A stretch of 64,000 nucleotides of DNA from assembly GCA_023415825.1 (NCBI GenBank), contig JAEZJF010000015.1:186001-250000 (forward strand). The letters are read 5' to 3'. Below the pieces are notes generated by a model. It ran no database searches. It was not told the origin of the DNA and saw only the letters and a program-made list of their open reading frames with translations. Numbering within the stretch: position 1 is the stretch's first letter; each line of letters starts with the position of its first letter. Of this stretch, positions 34,212 to 44,055 are shown piece by piece. The position numbers were made by a program, and so were the translations under genes. This DNA comes from Bacillota bacterium. GTDB taxonomy: Bacteria; Bacillota; Clostridia; DSM-8532.

Positions 34212-34989
34212 AGAGAATCCAAACCGCTTAGCGGACTCCTTTCAATCCTTTTTTAATTCTGATAAAGAAGCATTGCTTGCAAAGGCAATCGAGCTGTTTC
34301 CCTATATGATTCACGTTTTTGCCCCTGACGGAACCACTATGTTTGTCAATGAGGCCGTGCGCAAGCAATATGGAATCACGAGGGAACTGCTTGAGGAAAC
34401 CATTATTGGAAAGTATAATGTCTTAAAGGATCCGTCCGTTGCCTCCGAAATTCCACCCAGCGTGTTGCAGCGAGCATTTCGGGGAGAAACGATTTATTGC
34501 CCGGATATTAAGATTCCCCTCAATGTCTTGGCGGAGCGTTTTGGCGTGCAGGACTACGATATGGAGGCCATGTATCAGGACATAACGAACTTCCCAATCT
34601 TTGACGATGCGGGACAGGTCGCATATGTTGTGGGTATCCAAACCGTCAGAAGGGTCTACCGCGGCAAGGCGGAAAACGAGAGAGCGAAGGAGTACATAGA
34701 AACCAACTGGCTGAACGCCTTCGATATTAACGAAACGGCGAAAGCTGCCGGTCTGAGCCGGACCCATTTTTCAAGGCTATTTAAGAAGCATACAGGGATG
34801 ACGCCCCACGATTACTACGTCAATTATAAGATCAGTCGGATCAAAGAGACACTGTCGGATTCAAACCTGTCCATCTCTCAAGCGTTTGCCGCCTGCGGTT
34901 TGGACTACAATGGTCATTTCGCAAAAGTTTTCAAGGAAAAAACGGGACTTTCCCCGTCCCAATATCGAAAAAACACACAACAGGGCTGA
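34195..34989 (+). CDS. PAS-domain AraC family regulator
   Basis: 264 residues. An N-terminal PAS-like sensor (about 25-145: AIELFPYMIHVFAPDGTTMFVN, then FPIFDDAGQVAYVVGIQTV) is followed by a C-terminal AraC/XylS domain with two helix-turn-helices (about 160-258; FDINETAKAAGLSRTHFSRLF, and SISQAFAACGLDYNGHFAKVF, ending KEKTGLSPSQYR). It is probably a one-component regulator sensing an intracellular ligand. It overlaps the small HTH gene and stands directly before an SLH gene cluster, which is its likely target. Base composition rises relative to the genes on the left. A near-perfect hairpin terminator follows. Confidence 0.92.
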   Translation: MMTDHKENPNRLADSFQSFFNSDKEALLAKAIELFPYMIHVFAPDGTTMFVNEAVRKQYGITRELLEETIIGKYNVLKDPSVASEIPPSVLQRAFRGETIYCPDIKIPLNVLAERFGVQDYDMEAMYQDITNFPIFDDAGQVAYVVGIQTVRRVYRGKAENERAKEYIETNWLNAFDINETAKAAGLSRTHFSRLFKKHTGMTPHDYYVNYKISRIKETLSDSNLSISQAFAACGLDYNGHFAKVFKEKTGLSPSQYRKNTQQG

Positions 34990-35006
34990 ATGCTCTGGCA
35001 GCGATA

Positions 35007-35045
35007 GCAAACAAGCCTTCGGAATTTCCGAAGGCTTGTTTGCAT
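35007..35045 (+). terminator. Terminator after the AraC gene
   Basis: An 18-base-pair inverted repeat (35007-35024 with 35026-35043) around a single central base, with arm TTCCGAAGGCTTGTTTGC, then ATTTTG. The weak T-run leaves some chance that it is a regulatory dyad. Confidence 0.75.
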
Positions 35046-35157
35046 TTTGCGCCGAATGGTCTTTTTCTTACTAAATTGGGTCGGATAGTGCCTATTTTAT
35101 TCAGTCATTATTCCATTAAAGTAAAGGTGAATAAGGGTGGAAAGGAGGGTATGCTCC

Positions 35158-35229
35158 ATGGGTGAGTGCTGCAGAGACCAGGATTCACCCGGCTTGGTGA
35201 TGCACAGCGTAGCTGTTTTCACAATCTAA
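35158..35229 (+). CDS. Possible 23-aa leader peptide before the SLH gene
   Basis: A short frame MGECCRDQDSPGLVMHSVAV... with a strong AAAGGAGGG 8-9 bases upstream of its ATG. It ends 18 bases before the in-frame ATG at 35247 that extends the SLH gene. It may be a translated leader or a chance reading. The surrounding 35140-35215 segment can also fold (GGGTGA / TCACCC). Confidence 0.25.
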   Translation: MGECCRDQDSPGLVMHSVAVFTI

Positions 35230-35285
35230 ATATGGAGGGAACTACGATGACAGAGCAAAACAATAAATTACGAGGAGGATTTTTT

Positions 35286-36407
35286 ATGAAACGCAAACTT
35301 TCGATCATTCTGTTAAGCTTCCTACTGACGCTTGGTATGCTGCCCTTGACTGCCCTAGCCGCAGGGGCTCCCTATGCGCTGCCGGAGGGGCCGACCAATT
35401 TGACCGCCAAGCTGAAAATGGATGACGAGGGCATCCCTTATTTTGAGCTGAAGTGGAATATGCCCCAGAGTGTTGTTGAATTGGCTGAAGAAATCACCGC
35501 AGTAGCGGGACTTGATGAGAATCCGCTTTTCCCGGGCTATAACACTGGCTACATTGAGCTTCAGTTTGATTACAAATACGGGAAATACGATTGGAACGAG
35601 GGGCCGACGGTCTACGCTTATACCAGCTTCTATGTGGATAGCTTTGTCGATGGAAACTACGTCTTTGAATACAGGCCGTATGACAGCTCGAACAAGCCCG
35701 ACGAGGTCACGATCAAGAGTGAAACATATCAATTCCGGGTGCGTTTTGAGTCCATGTGGGGCTATGAGGGCGACTGGGTGGATAACTATATCTACTCCCC
35801 CTACTCGAACACCGTGACCATCGGCAACCCCGACTATTGGAGCAATGCCAGCGCATGGGCGACGCCCGAGCTGCAAAAAGCCGCCGATGCGGGGCTTATC
35901 CCTGACATCCTCAAAGGTGCAGACATGACAAAGCCCATTACCAGAGAAGAATTTTGTGAGCTTGCTGTACTTTTGTATGAGAAAATGACCGGAAAGATAA
36001 GCGAGCCTACTTCACCAAACCCGTTCAAGGACACCCAGAACCCTCAGATACTTAAAGCTTTTAAGCTTGGCATTACGTCAGGAACCTCAGCCACAACCTT
36101 TACACCCAACCAGTTGATAACTCGCGAGCAATGCGCTGCAATGCTGTTTAGAGCAATAAAGCTCATCAAGCCTGACAGCGATTTTAGTGTTGCAGGTGTT
36201 AAAGATTTTCCTGATCAAAAATTGATTGCCGGTTATGCAATAGAAGCAGCTAAGTATATGTCAAAAATAGGAATCATTGCCGGTGATTCTAAAGGAAATT
36301 TCATGCCAAAGGCCAATCCTTCTGCTCAACAATCAGCAGACTACGGAATGGCTTTAAGGCAGCAGGCGATAGCGATGTCAGTAAGGACATATGAGAAATT
36401 AAAGTAA
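35286..36407 (+). CDS. SLH-domain surface protein with a recurring N-terminal domain
   Basis: 373 residues from ATG 35286, with GAGGAGGA upstream and a clear signal peptide (MKRKLSIILLSFLLTL..., cleavage near ALAAG). An earlier in-frame ATG at 35247 also has a possible site. Residues about 30-180 form a domain beginning LPEGPTNLTAKLKMDDEGIPYFE and ending YIYSPYSNTVTIG, shared with the SLH protein at 59878-61548 (two copies). Three SLH motifs follow (about 184-240, 245-295 and 306-360), which bind pyruvylated wall polymer and hold the protein in the S-layer. Ligand of the N-terminal domain unknown. The giant SLH gene follows after 43 bases, probably on the same transcript. Confidence 0.88.
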   Translation: MKRKLSIILLSFLLTLGMLPLTALAAGAPYALPEGPTNLTAKLKMDDEGIPYFELKWNMPQSVVELAEEITAVAGLDENPLFPGYNTGYIELQFDYKYGKYDWNEGPTVYAYTSFYVDSFVDGNYVFEYRPYDSSNKPDEVTIKSETYQFRVRFESMWGYEGDWVDNYIYSPYSNTVTIGNPDYWSNASAWATPELQKAADAGLIPDILKGADMTKPITREEFCELAVLLYEKMTGKISEPTSPNPFKDTQNPQILKAFKLGITSGTSATTFTPNQLITREQCAAMLFRAIKLIKPDSDFSVAGVKDFPDQKLIAGYAIEAAKYMSKIGIIAGDSKGNFMPKANPSAQQSADYGMALRQQAIAMSVRTYEKLK

Positions 36408-36450
36408 GTGTCCTGCATAGTTTTTGAAAAGATAAGGAGAAGGGATTATC

Positions 36451-39400
36451 ATGCTGCAATATCAGAAAAAATGGCTTTGCAAAGCTCTTTCCATACTGTT
36501 GGCGGCAGCCATGCTTTTGACTTCCCTAATAGGGAACACACAAGCGTATGCCTATGGGGGTGAGCGGTCTACAGCGGTAGACAGTCAGGGTGAGTTACCC
36601 CATGGTACGAGCGGGGCAGCCGAGTCAAGCGAGGTACTGGACAGTGGTACTCTACCGGAGGAACCGTCTGCACCATCGGAGGATACTTCCGGTGAGCCCG
36701 CAGCAACTGAATCTGACGGAAATATGCTGATGGCAAGCCCGTCTTTTGTGTGGCCTGAGGGCAGCAGCATTACTGTGAAGTACAAAACACAGACGGAAAT
36801 CGCCATAAGCTGGTCACCGGCAAAGGGTGATGGAGCGGTAGTAGACTACTTAATCAGTGTATACCAGGGTAGCGAGTGTATTGTTGATGAGTTTTTTATT
36901 GGAACTATTCCCGAATATACTGCTTATAATCTTTCTCCTGGTGTAGAATATCAATTCGATATACAGGCTATGGACTTAGGGCAGTATTCAGAGATACTTT
37001 CACAAGCCTTCAGCACCTCTTCGGCAGATGGCAACGAGCCTCCTTTTTGGCATCCGAAAAGTAGTCTTGCAACAGGAATAATAACCTCCGATACTGTTGA
37101 ACTGATGTGGGCACCGGCACTGGATGATAAAGGCGTGACGGACTATCAGATTTATCAGGAAGGCGTACTGATCGAGACGGTTCCGGGTACAGGTATATCC
37201 TATACAGTCATCGGACTTTTACCATCCACAACCTATACCTTTAAGGTGGAGGCAGTGGATAATGAGGGTCTGTTTACAACCGACGGGCCTGAGACCACTG
37301 TCACTACAAAGCCGGGGCAGGGCTTAGGTCTGAGATTTAATACAACATGTAAAAATATCAATGGCGATCTTTTCATGGGTGATAAGATTGAACTCGAATT
37401 TGTTTCAATCAAAACAGGCTTGACACCGATCGTTGCTGTTTCCTACAAGGAATGGAACGCCGGTCGTACCGCTGTGGAGGATAAAACGAGAGACATCACT
37501 CTTGCAGAAACACAACCAGGCAGCAAAAAGTATATTGGAGACTTTGAATTGACGGAAGGTATCTGTGAGATAACCGCTCTGGAGGGAAAGTCGCTGACGG
37601 AGGCGCCTGACAAAATTGATTTAAGCCTTAAGGTGGCAGGCAGGTTGAAGGTAGCAATGCAAGAACCTTCTGCACCGGATGAATTAAGTATATTCAATCA
37701 ATTCATGGATCGCTCTACCATCGGTGTATACAGAGCAGTCGGTGGAGGGAACTTTACTGTAAAATTAAAAGACAAAGGCTCAACAGTCTTGGTGGAAGGA
37801 CTGAGTGCGGCTGATGATTATACACTTCAGCATCACTGTGACAATTATACGACACTTTACCAAACAACTTCACCCATTATAATTAAAGCAGGCTTAGAGA
37901 CCGAATTTACTTATAAACCGGAAATTCCGTCATATGTGAAGCTCCGAGCTGTCGATAATATTACAGGGAAACCGATTCAATATGCTTTGATATCTGCAAA
38001 GCTAAAGCTGCAGAATGGTACAGAAAAAATGATTTCTGCCATGACAGGAGAAGACGGTTATGCTGTAGCAACAGGAGACTCCTATTTTTCAAAAAACGTA
38101 TTAAGCGGCTCAACGATTGAGCTTAGTGCCAGCCACCTTCCCATCTCAAGGGATATAGCCGACTGGTATGAACCAACAGGCCCACTAACTCAAACCATCG
38201 GCGCAATAGGTCATAATGAAGTTAAAATCGAGATGAAGAAAGTTGAGCTGGTCACGCTCCATGGAACTGTGACGGACGAAGCAACGGGCAAACCTTTGAA
38301 GAGGGTTTATGTAAGTATGTACCACCCAGCTGAAACCTTCTTCTGCTATACCGACGCAAACGGTCAATATACTATGCAGGTGGTAAAAAATGACGGGGAA
38401 GTGTCCTTTGGTGTAAGCGATGGAAGATTTGAAAAGAAACCTGTTAAGCTCAACAGCGGTGATAACACGCTTGACATTGCGATGCAGCCTATTGCCAGAG
38501 GCTTGGTAAAGGTGAAGCTGAATACCATTACGGCTTCGGGAGTTATAAAAAGTGTGGATATGAATTGGATGGTTGCCTCTAAAATGGGCATAAGCGTGAA
38601 GAACACCACCAACGGTAAATCTGCGCGGTCATTACAGGGTGACGGCGGTTATTTTGAGATCGAGGGTAAGAAAGGCGATACAATCGAAGTCACAGCCATC
38701 GGGGGGGACGGTTATGGTAAAGGCTCTGTTACCGCCGTCTTGGATCGCACAGCCTATGCCGAGGTAACTCTTGATTTAAAAGAGCATGGGCGTGTTGTAG
38801 CTTTAGTCACAGACCAATTCGGAGATATGAGGCAGGGCGAAACCAGATATATAAATTTCTTCAAGAGTGATGGCACATTCCTAAATCAAAGCACATCAAC
38901 TACCCCGCATATTTCATACCCTTTGCCGGAGGGAAGCTATAAGGCTGTTATCTCGTGGAAAAAAACAGTGCTTAATCATATTGTGCATTGGAGGGACATC
39001 CCGGAATGCGTCATTATCGATGAGCTAAAGGTTTCGGATGGTGTGCTTTGCAACCTCGGCACAATAGAGCTTCCCTATTCGGGGAGGGGGCTTACGTATT
39101 TTCAGCCAAATAAAGCCAGCAGCTTTGTTTCAAGCCATAAAACAGCGTTGCCGGGTACGGTTGTTACATTGAGAGCGGATTATGATTATAAGAATATTGA
39201 AGCTATAAGTGAGGATCAACTGTCGCTTGTGGCATACGTACCTCAGGGTGCAGAGCTGATTAATGGCTCGGTTATCCACAAGGTAACAAGCGGCGGCAGG
39301 GATATAAAGCCCGATATAGGAAGTGACAGCATCAGCATTAATTTAAGTGATCGCATCGCTTCCGCATCCGGCTCTCTGACTTACCAAGTCAAGATCGGAA

Positions 39401-42400
39401 GCTCGGAGAATGCCGGTAGAATTCGAGCGAGTGCAGAGCTTAGGTTTACTGCAAGGAGCGCTTTGCAATCTGAAAAAATAGGCGCTGTTTCAATCAATAC
39501 AAAAATGTTAACGCTGAATGCACCGCTTGAAATTTCAAAGACTTATGCTGGTAAGCCTGTTCGTCTGAGCGGTATTGCAGCTGCCGGTAGCACAGTGGAG
39601 CTTTATGACGGAGATATGAGGATAGGAGAGCAAAAAGCGGCACCAACAGGCTTGTGGTCTGTCAGTGTTACACTGCCGGACAGAGGAGCTCCGATTTTCC
39701 ATATCCTAACGGCAAAGATGAAGGTTGGAGCCCCCGAAGTGGAGCACAGTGCCTCGGCCATTATTCTTGTGGGGACGGATGGGGTTGAGATAGTTGATAT
39801 TGAGCTGACGCAGGGCTCTCGAACTGTCTCGGTAGACCCTCGGCAGGGAGTCGTAGAATTCCCCTTTGTTGTCATACCCAAAGAGGGCGATTTTTTGGTG
39901 AAGGTAAGATTCGATGATGCCGAAAAAGCGAAGGATGTAAAGATATCGGGATATAGCGCCACTCGTCAAGGGGATGCGTTTGTTGCACATATTCCATATA
40001 CCACACCAGACATTATTGTGGCGTATAATGAAAAGGCATTCACTGCCGAGGATATTTTAAAGTATGACCACGGTCAGCCTCCGTCATATATAACGGAAGC
40101 AGAGGTAAAGTTTACGGATGCGGCAAAGACAGAAGAAGATGTAAAGCATGAGTTTGATGAGGATGGCTATCTGAACTCTTTAGACCTTCCGGCGGTCACT
40201 ATAACGATGGGGAATGTGGCCGCAACTGTCAGCATGAAGCTGGAGCAGGCAGACTTTGATCCGGCAAATGCAAAAAATCGTACTCATCTTAGAAATGAAA
40301 TGTACGGCTATGATTTCTCCTATGAGCTTGTAGACGGAAAATATGTTATTACGGCTTACTTGGACAGACGTCTGCTGCCAAAACAGGCGGGAGAGCAGAG
40401 AAACAGAATGATGGCCATGTCATCTGTCACTCAAGGTCTTAATTTTGTCAAGACCTCCATTGAAGTATACAGTGAGGGAGAGTCATTGATAGGTGCCTTT
40501 GGTGACCTTTCAAAATCAGCGCAAATGGCAGAACTATTACTGAAATATGAGAGAGTAAGACCCAACCTCCAGCCCCATATGGCGGAATATTATGACGCTC
40601 GCTTGAAAATGATAGGTCAAGATATTTTGATGGGAAAAACCCTTGGTCAGATAGGAGAAGGAGTAGGAAATGCGTCGAACTTTGTACCTTTAGTGGGTCA
40701 GGTTGTAACAGGGATAGCAGGGATTATATCCGGCAAGCTCCTTGGCGATATGTTTGACAATGAATTTAATACCGATTATAGCAGGATTAATACTGAACTG
40801 TCGAATATGCCCGGAGGGCGGGAGCCGGAAGAAACTGATGAGTGGATCTATGAGCCCAGCGAATATGTGGAATATTTTGATTACGATAACAACGAATGGC
40901 GTTGCCTCTATTTTGTAGAAAGGGGTTATACAAAGAAAAAATCAAGTGGCGGCCCCGGCGGAGGCTCCGGTGGTGACTCCGGAGGTGGCTATAGGGGAAG
41001 CAGTCAAAGAATTTCTCCTAAATATGTCTACGACCCCAGCGGATATGTGTATGAAGCCGTGGCGGATAATCGTATAGAGGATGTAACTGCTACCGTACTT
41101 TATCTGCCTAAGGATAAAGCCGTTGATGCGAATGCAGCCAAAGCAAGCACTGAATGGGAGTTCTGGAATGCCGAGTGGTATTTGCAGAAAAATCCACAGA
41201 TTACAGATGCCGAAGGCAGGTACGCTTGGGATGTTCCTGAGGGCTGGTGGATGGTGCAGTTCGTCAAGGACGGCTACCAAACGACATACAGTGATGCACT
41301 GCCTGTGCCCCCTCCGCAGCTTGATGTCAATGTGCCGATGGTGAAGCTGAGCAGTCCAAAGGTAGAAAAAACGGTATGGGGCAGCGGCGGACGTTATGTG
41401 GACATCTATTTCAGTAAGTACATGGATATGAGTGTCCTTAAATTGCCTAATGCTGTCAGTATTACAGATGTGAGAGGCGACGTCGTTTCGGGCGACGCTA
41501 TCTTAGGAAGCACCAAATCGGCTGTTCCGGAAAAAACCGGGGTTAAAGATTTGGAGGCCCTGAACGATAAGAACTATCTGAATCTGACCAAAGTTGTGCG
41601 ATTTACTCCTGCAAGCCCCTTGGAAGAGGGCAAGGAGTACAATCTGACGGTAAACAAGGCTGCGACGGATTATGCGGGTTTCTCCATGGAAGATGATTAT
41701 GCAGAGTCCCAATCGGTTCCGGCCTCCTCACTGATCAAAAGTTTGAGTGGAAAAGACATCGGAGTAGAGCCGGGAAAGGATATTACTCAGGCAGTTAAAG
41801 ATGCAGTAAGCTTTATCGCCGATGATCCGGCAATGGAGAACAGCTTGGATAAGAGGCTGACGTTCACTTCTTCCCATGATAACGTGGTGAGAATTTCAGA
41901 TAATTTGAATGATGCGACTGATGCGAAGATCGTTTCCATTGCTGAGGGTACGGCGAAAATAACCGCAACATCGGTGGATGACACAGACAAGAAGACGGAA
42001 TTTATCGTAACGGTAAAATATCCTCCAGTACCGATCGGTATTACGCGCATGACCATATTGGATGCGAGCGGGAAGGCATTGACGACTTTAGAACTTCACG
42101 CAGGGGATACCTATGCCCTTAATCCCAGCCTGTTCCCTGACAATACCACCCAAAAAACTGTGACGTACAGTTCCGATAACGAGCAGGTGGTAACAGTCAG
42201 CACATCTGGCGTAATAAAAGCTGTTTCCAAAGGTATAGCAACGATAACGGTCATGACAGAAAATTCGGCAGTGAAACAAAATATTCACATAACAGTGCTA
42301 CCCGCACGTCCGGAACCGGGCGACGGTGGCAGCATCGTAACCAAACCAACTGTTCCTGCGGGAAACGGAACAGGGCAGGATACGGCGAAGCCCGCTTGGG

Positions 42401-43002
42401 TCAATCCCTTTACCGATGTGAAAGAAGCCGATTGGTTCTATAATGCGGTGAAATTCATCGCCGAAAAGGGTATCACCAACGGCACATCGGCAACGACGTT
42501 CAGCCCCAATGCAACGTTGACGCGCGGGCAATTCATAACCATGCTGCTGAAAGCCTACGGCATTGAGCCGGTTGTAAATCCGACCGACAACTTTGCCGAT
42601 GCGGGCAGCACCTACTACACAGGTTACCTTGCGACGGCTAAGACAAAAGGCATCTCCAATGGCGTGGGTAATAATAAATTCGCCCCGGAACAAGCGATTA
42701 CTCGGCAGGAGATGTTCACACTCCTATATAACGCACTCAAGGTGCTGAACAAGCTACCCAGGCCGCATGGGCGAGCAGATGGCACAGCCATCGACCAGCC
42801 CAGTACCAGCCCTACCGCCGATAACGGCAAGACGCTCGCCGACTTCACCGATAGCGGTGATGTCGCAAGCTGGGCAACCGAGGCCATAACCGCACTGGTC
42901 AAATCTGGAGTTGTTTCCGGCAGCGGCGGCAAGCTCAACCCGACGGGCGGCTCCACCCGTGCACAGATGGCGCAGGTGCTGTACAATCTGCTGGGGAAGT
43001 AA
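36451..43002 (+). CDS. Giant multidomain SLH surface protein (2183 aa)
   Basis: 2183 residues. Signal peptide (1-32) and an acidic Ser/Glu-rich stretch (33-95) come first. Two fibronectin type III domains (about 105-190, 196-285) are followed by carboxypeptidase-regulatory-like beta domains (about 495-590, 600-680) and a long region of unknown beta folds. A hydrophobic glycine-zipper segment (about 1409-1433, FVPLVGQVVTGIAGIISG) precedes a Gly/Ser linker (about 1499-1520). Then come an SbsA-type Ig-like domain (about 1632-1755), two BIG2-like domains (about 1775-1950) and three C-terminal SLH motifs (about 1984-2183). Such proteins are adhesins or S-layer scaffolds. RBS AAGGAG. No catalytic domain was recognised. 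Confidence 0.9.
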   Translation: MLQYQKKWLCKALSILLAAAMLLTSLIGNTQAYAYGGERSTAVDSQGELPHGTSGAAESSEVLDSGTLPEEPSAPSEDTSGEPAATESDGNMLMASPSFVWPEGSSITVKYKTQTEIAISWSPAKGDGAVVDYLISVYQGSECIVDEFFIGTIPEYTAYNLSPGVEYQFDIQAMDLGQYSEILSQAFSTSSADGNEPPFWHPKSSLATGIITSDTVELMWAPALDDKGVTDYQIYQEGVLIETVPGTGISYTVIGLLPSTTYTFKVEAVDNEGLFTTDGPETTVTTKPGQGLGLRFNTTCKNINGDLFMGDKIELEFVSIKTGLTPIVAVSYKEWNAGRTAVEDKTRDITLAETQPGSKKYIGDFELTEGICEITALEGKSLTEAPDKIDLSLKVAGRLKVAMQEPSAPDELSIFNQFMDRSTIGVYRAVGGGNFTVKLKDKGSTVLVEGLSAADDYTLQHHCDNYTTLYQTTSPIIIKAGLETEFTYKPEIPSYVKLRAVDNITGKPIQYALISAKLKLQNGTEKMISAMTGEDGYAVATGDSYFSKNVLSGSTIELSASHLPISRDIADWYEPTGPLTQTIGAIGHNEVKIEMKKVELVTLHGTVTDEATGKPLKRVYVSMYHPAETFFCYTDANGQYTMQVVKNDGEVSFGVSDGRFEKKPVKLNSGDNTLDIAMQPIARGLVKVKLNTITASGVIKSVDMNWMVASKMGISVKNTTNGKSARSLQGDGGYFEIEGKKGDTIEVTAIGGDGYGKGSVTAVLDRTAYAEVTLDLKEHGRVVALVTDQFGDMRQGETRYINFFKSDGTFLNQSTSTTPHISYPLPEGSYKAVISWKKTVLNHIVHWRDIPECVIIDELKVSDGVLCNLGTIELPYSGRGLTYFQPNKASSFVSSHKTALPGTVVTLRADYDYKNIEAISEDQLSLVAYVPQGAELINGSVIHKVTSGGRDIKPDIGSDSISINLSDRIASASGSLTYQVKIGSSENAGRIRASAELRFTARSALQSEKIGAVSINTKMLTLNAPLEISKTYAGKPVRLSGIAAAGSTVELYDGDMRIGEQKAAPTGLWSVSVTLPDRGAPIFHILTAKMKVGAPEVEHSASAIILVGTDGVEIVDIELTQGSRTVSVDPRQGVVEFPFVVIPKEGDFLVKVRFDDAEKAKDVKISGYSATRQGDAFVAHIPYTTPDIIVAYNEKAFTAEDILKYDHGQPPSYITEAEVKFTDAAKTEEDVKHEFDEDGYLNSLDLPAVTITMGNVAATVSMKLEQADFDPANAKNRTHLRNEMYGYDFSYELVDGKYVITAYLDRRLLPKQAGEQRNRMMAMSSVTQGLNFVKTSIEVYSEGESLIGAFGDLSKSAQMAELLLKYERVRPNLQPHMAEYYDARLKMIGQDILMGKTLGQIGEGVGNASNFVPLVGQVVTGIAGIISGKLLGDMFDNEFNTDYSRINTELSNMPGGREPEETDEWIYEPSEYVEYFDYDNNEWRCLYFVERGYTKKKSSGGPGGGSGGDSGGGYRGSSQRISPKYVYDPSGYVYEAVADNRIEDVTATVLYLPKDKAVDANAAKASTEWEFWNAEWYLQKNPQITDAEGRYAWDVPEGWWMVQFVKDGYQTTYSDALPVPPPQLDVNVPMVKLSSPKVEKTVWGSGGRYVDIYFSKYMDMSVLKLPNAVSITDVRGDVVSGDAILGSTKSAVPEKTGVKDLEALNDKNYLNLTKVVRFTPASPLEEGKEYNLTVNKAATDYAGFSMEDDYAESQSVPASSLIKSLSGKDIGVEPGKDITQAVKDAVSFIADDPAMENSLDKRLTFTSSHDNVVRISDNLNDATDAKIVSIAEGTAKITATSVDDTDKKTEFIVTVKYPPVPIGITRMTILDASGKALTTLELHAGDTYALNPSLFPDNTTQKTVTYSSDNEQVVTVSTSGVIKAVSKGIATITVMTENSAVKQNIHITVLPARPEPGDGGSIVTKPTVPAGNGTGQDTAKPAWVNPFTDVKEADWFYNAVKFIAEKGITNGTSATTFSPNATLTRGQFITMLLKAYGIEPVVNPTDNFADAGSTYYTGYLATAKTKGISNGVGNNKFAPEQAITRQEMFTLLYNALKVLNKLPRPHGRADGTAIDQPSTSPTADNGKTLADFTDSGDVASWATEAITALVKSGVVSGSGGKLNPTGGSTRAQMAQVLYNLLGK

Positions 43003-43021
43003 AACGAAATAAGACACTATG

Positions 43022-43071
43022 AACCAGCAATCCCACAGGTAATTTTAAGCCTGTGGGATTGCTGGTTTTTA
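43022..43071 (+). terminator. Terminator after the giant SLH gene
   Basis: Arms AACCAGCAATCCCACAGG / CCTGTGGGATTGCTGGTT (18 perfect pairs), 10-base loop, then TTTT. Confidence 0.9.
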
Positions 43072-43169
43072 GTCATTCTCTGCTCATATAAATTCGAGCT
43101 TCATTAACGAAAAGTGAACAACAGAAATTGATAATGGAAGAGATTATCGAGAACATTGAAACACGTTGT

Positions 43170-43300
43170 GTTATAATAACATTACCCGTTACCAGAGTTC
43201 GTTCCCAAAGGAACGAACAACAAGCCTCGACCCATGAGAGAAATTAAAAAATTTCGAACGGGGGCCCAAGTTATTGATACTTCGTATTAATAATTCTGTC
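43170..43300. repeat. Dispersed palindromic repeat, composite copy B
   Basis: Begins TTATAATAACATTACCCGTTACC as in copies A and C. It then carries a nested element with a variable hairpin (GTTCGTTCCC/GGAACGAAC) bordered by CCAGAG and CAACAAGCCTCGACCC, and ends with the 23-base hairpin 43271-43293 identical to the reverse complement of 20311-20333. Confidence 0.75.
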
Positions 43301-43335
43301 AGACACTTTATTGAGTCAGAATGAGAGAAGGATGG

Positions 43336-44055
43336 ATGTTTGTGGATAAAACCCTGTGCACTTGTGATGCATGCCACAATAAGCTTTGTGCCAAGAGTGT
43401 AACGATTTTTTCTTCCCTGGACGCGCAACAGCTTTCAAAAGTAATTAACTTGATCATTCATAAAGAATATAAAAAAGGCGAGCTCCTGGTTTTAGAAGGT
43501 CAAGCCTTAAACAGTCTGGTTATCATTAATGAAGGTCAGGTAAAGGCCTTCAGAACAACCCAGGAGGGGCGTGAGCAGATTCTTCACATTTTCTCCGAAG
43601 GTGATTTTTTTGGCGAAAGGAATCTTTTGCGAGATCAAGCTTCTGCATACAGTGTAGAAGCCCTTGAGGAGACCCATATTTGTCTTATTCATAAACGAGA
43701 TTTCCAGATGATGGTTCAAGTATATCCGGACATCGCGCTTAAGGTCATGGAGGAGCTGTGTCAGCGGCTGGATCGCCTGGAAAACACCGTGGAAACCATG
43801 GGTACCCGCACAGTGGAGGCCCGGGTCAGTGCCGTACTTTTAGAATTTGCCAATAAGTATGGCAAGCCACACCCCAAGGGGCTTATAATCGAGCTGCCCT
43901 TAAGCCGGGAGGGTATTGCCAACTATATCGGATTAACCCGTGAAACGGTGAGCAGGAAAATGAGCTTGTTACAGGATGAGGGTATTCTTGAGATGGTTGG
44001 AAACAAAAAGGTTTTACTCCTGGATCGTCCTGCTCTGGAAAGAACGTCTCAATAG
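43336..44055 (+). CDS. Crp/Fnr family regulator with N-terminal cysteine cluster
   Basis: 239 residues from ATG 43336 (GAAGG upstream); ATG 43321 or GTG 43342 are possible. Cysteines at 8, 10, 13 and 18 (LCTCDACHNKLC) could hold a 4Fe-4S cluster. A cyclic-nucleotide-like beta-roll (about 30-145) and a C-terminal winged helix with LSREGIANYIGLTRETVSRKMSLLQ (about 180-215) follow. Fnr-type proteins sense oxygen or nitric oxide through such clusters. It lies directly before the DUF1858 and hemerythrin-PAS genes in the same direction, so it probably controls a response to oxygen or NO. The dispersed repeat copy B lies just upstream. Confidence 0.92.
   Translation: MFVDKTLCTCDACHNKLCAKSVTIFSSLDAQQLSKVINLIIHKEYKKGELLVLEGQALNSLVIINEGQVKAFRTTQEGREQILHIFSEGDFFGERNLLRDQASAYSVEALEETHICLIHKRDFQMMVQVYPDIALKVMEELCQRLDRLENTVETMGTRTVEARVSAVLLEFANKYGKPHPKGLIIELPLSREGIANYIGLTRETVSRKMSLLQDEGILEMVGNKKVLLLDRPALERTSQ

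Larger units (their letters stand above)
43003..43335. other. Intergenic region with terminator and dispersed repeat
   Basis: 333 bases: the terminator of the giant SLH gene, an AT-rich stretch, then the composite repeat copy B reaching almost to the Fnr-type gene. No gene seen. Confidence 0.6.

Noticed and set aside
35140..35240. Riboswitch before the first SLH gene
   Set aside because: Some pairing (GGGTGA/TCACCC, CACC/GGTG) is visible, but no conserved riboswitch core (GEMM, SAM, glycine and others) was recognised.
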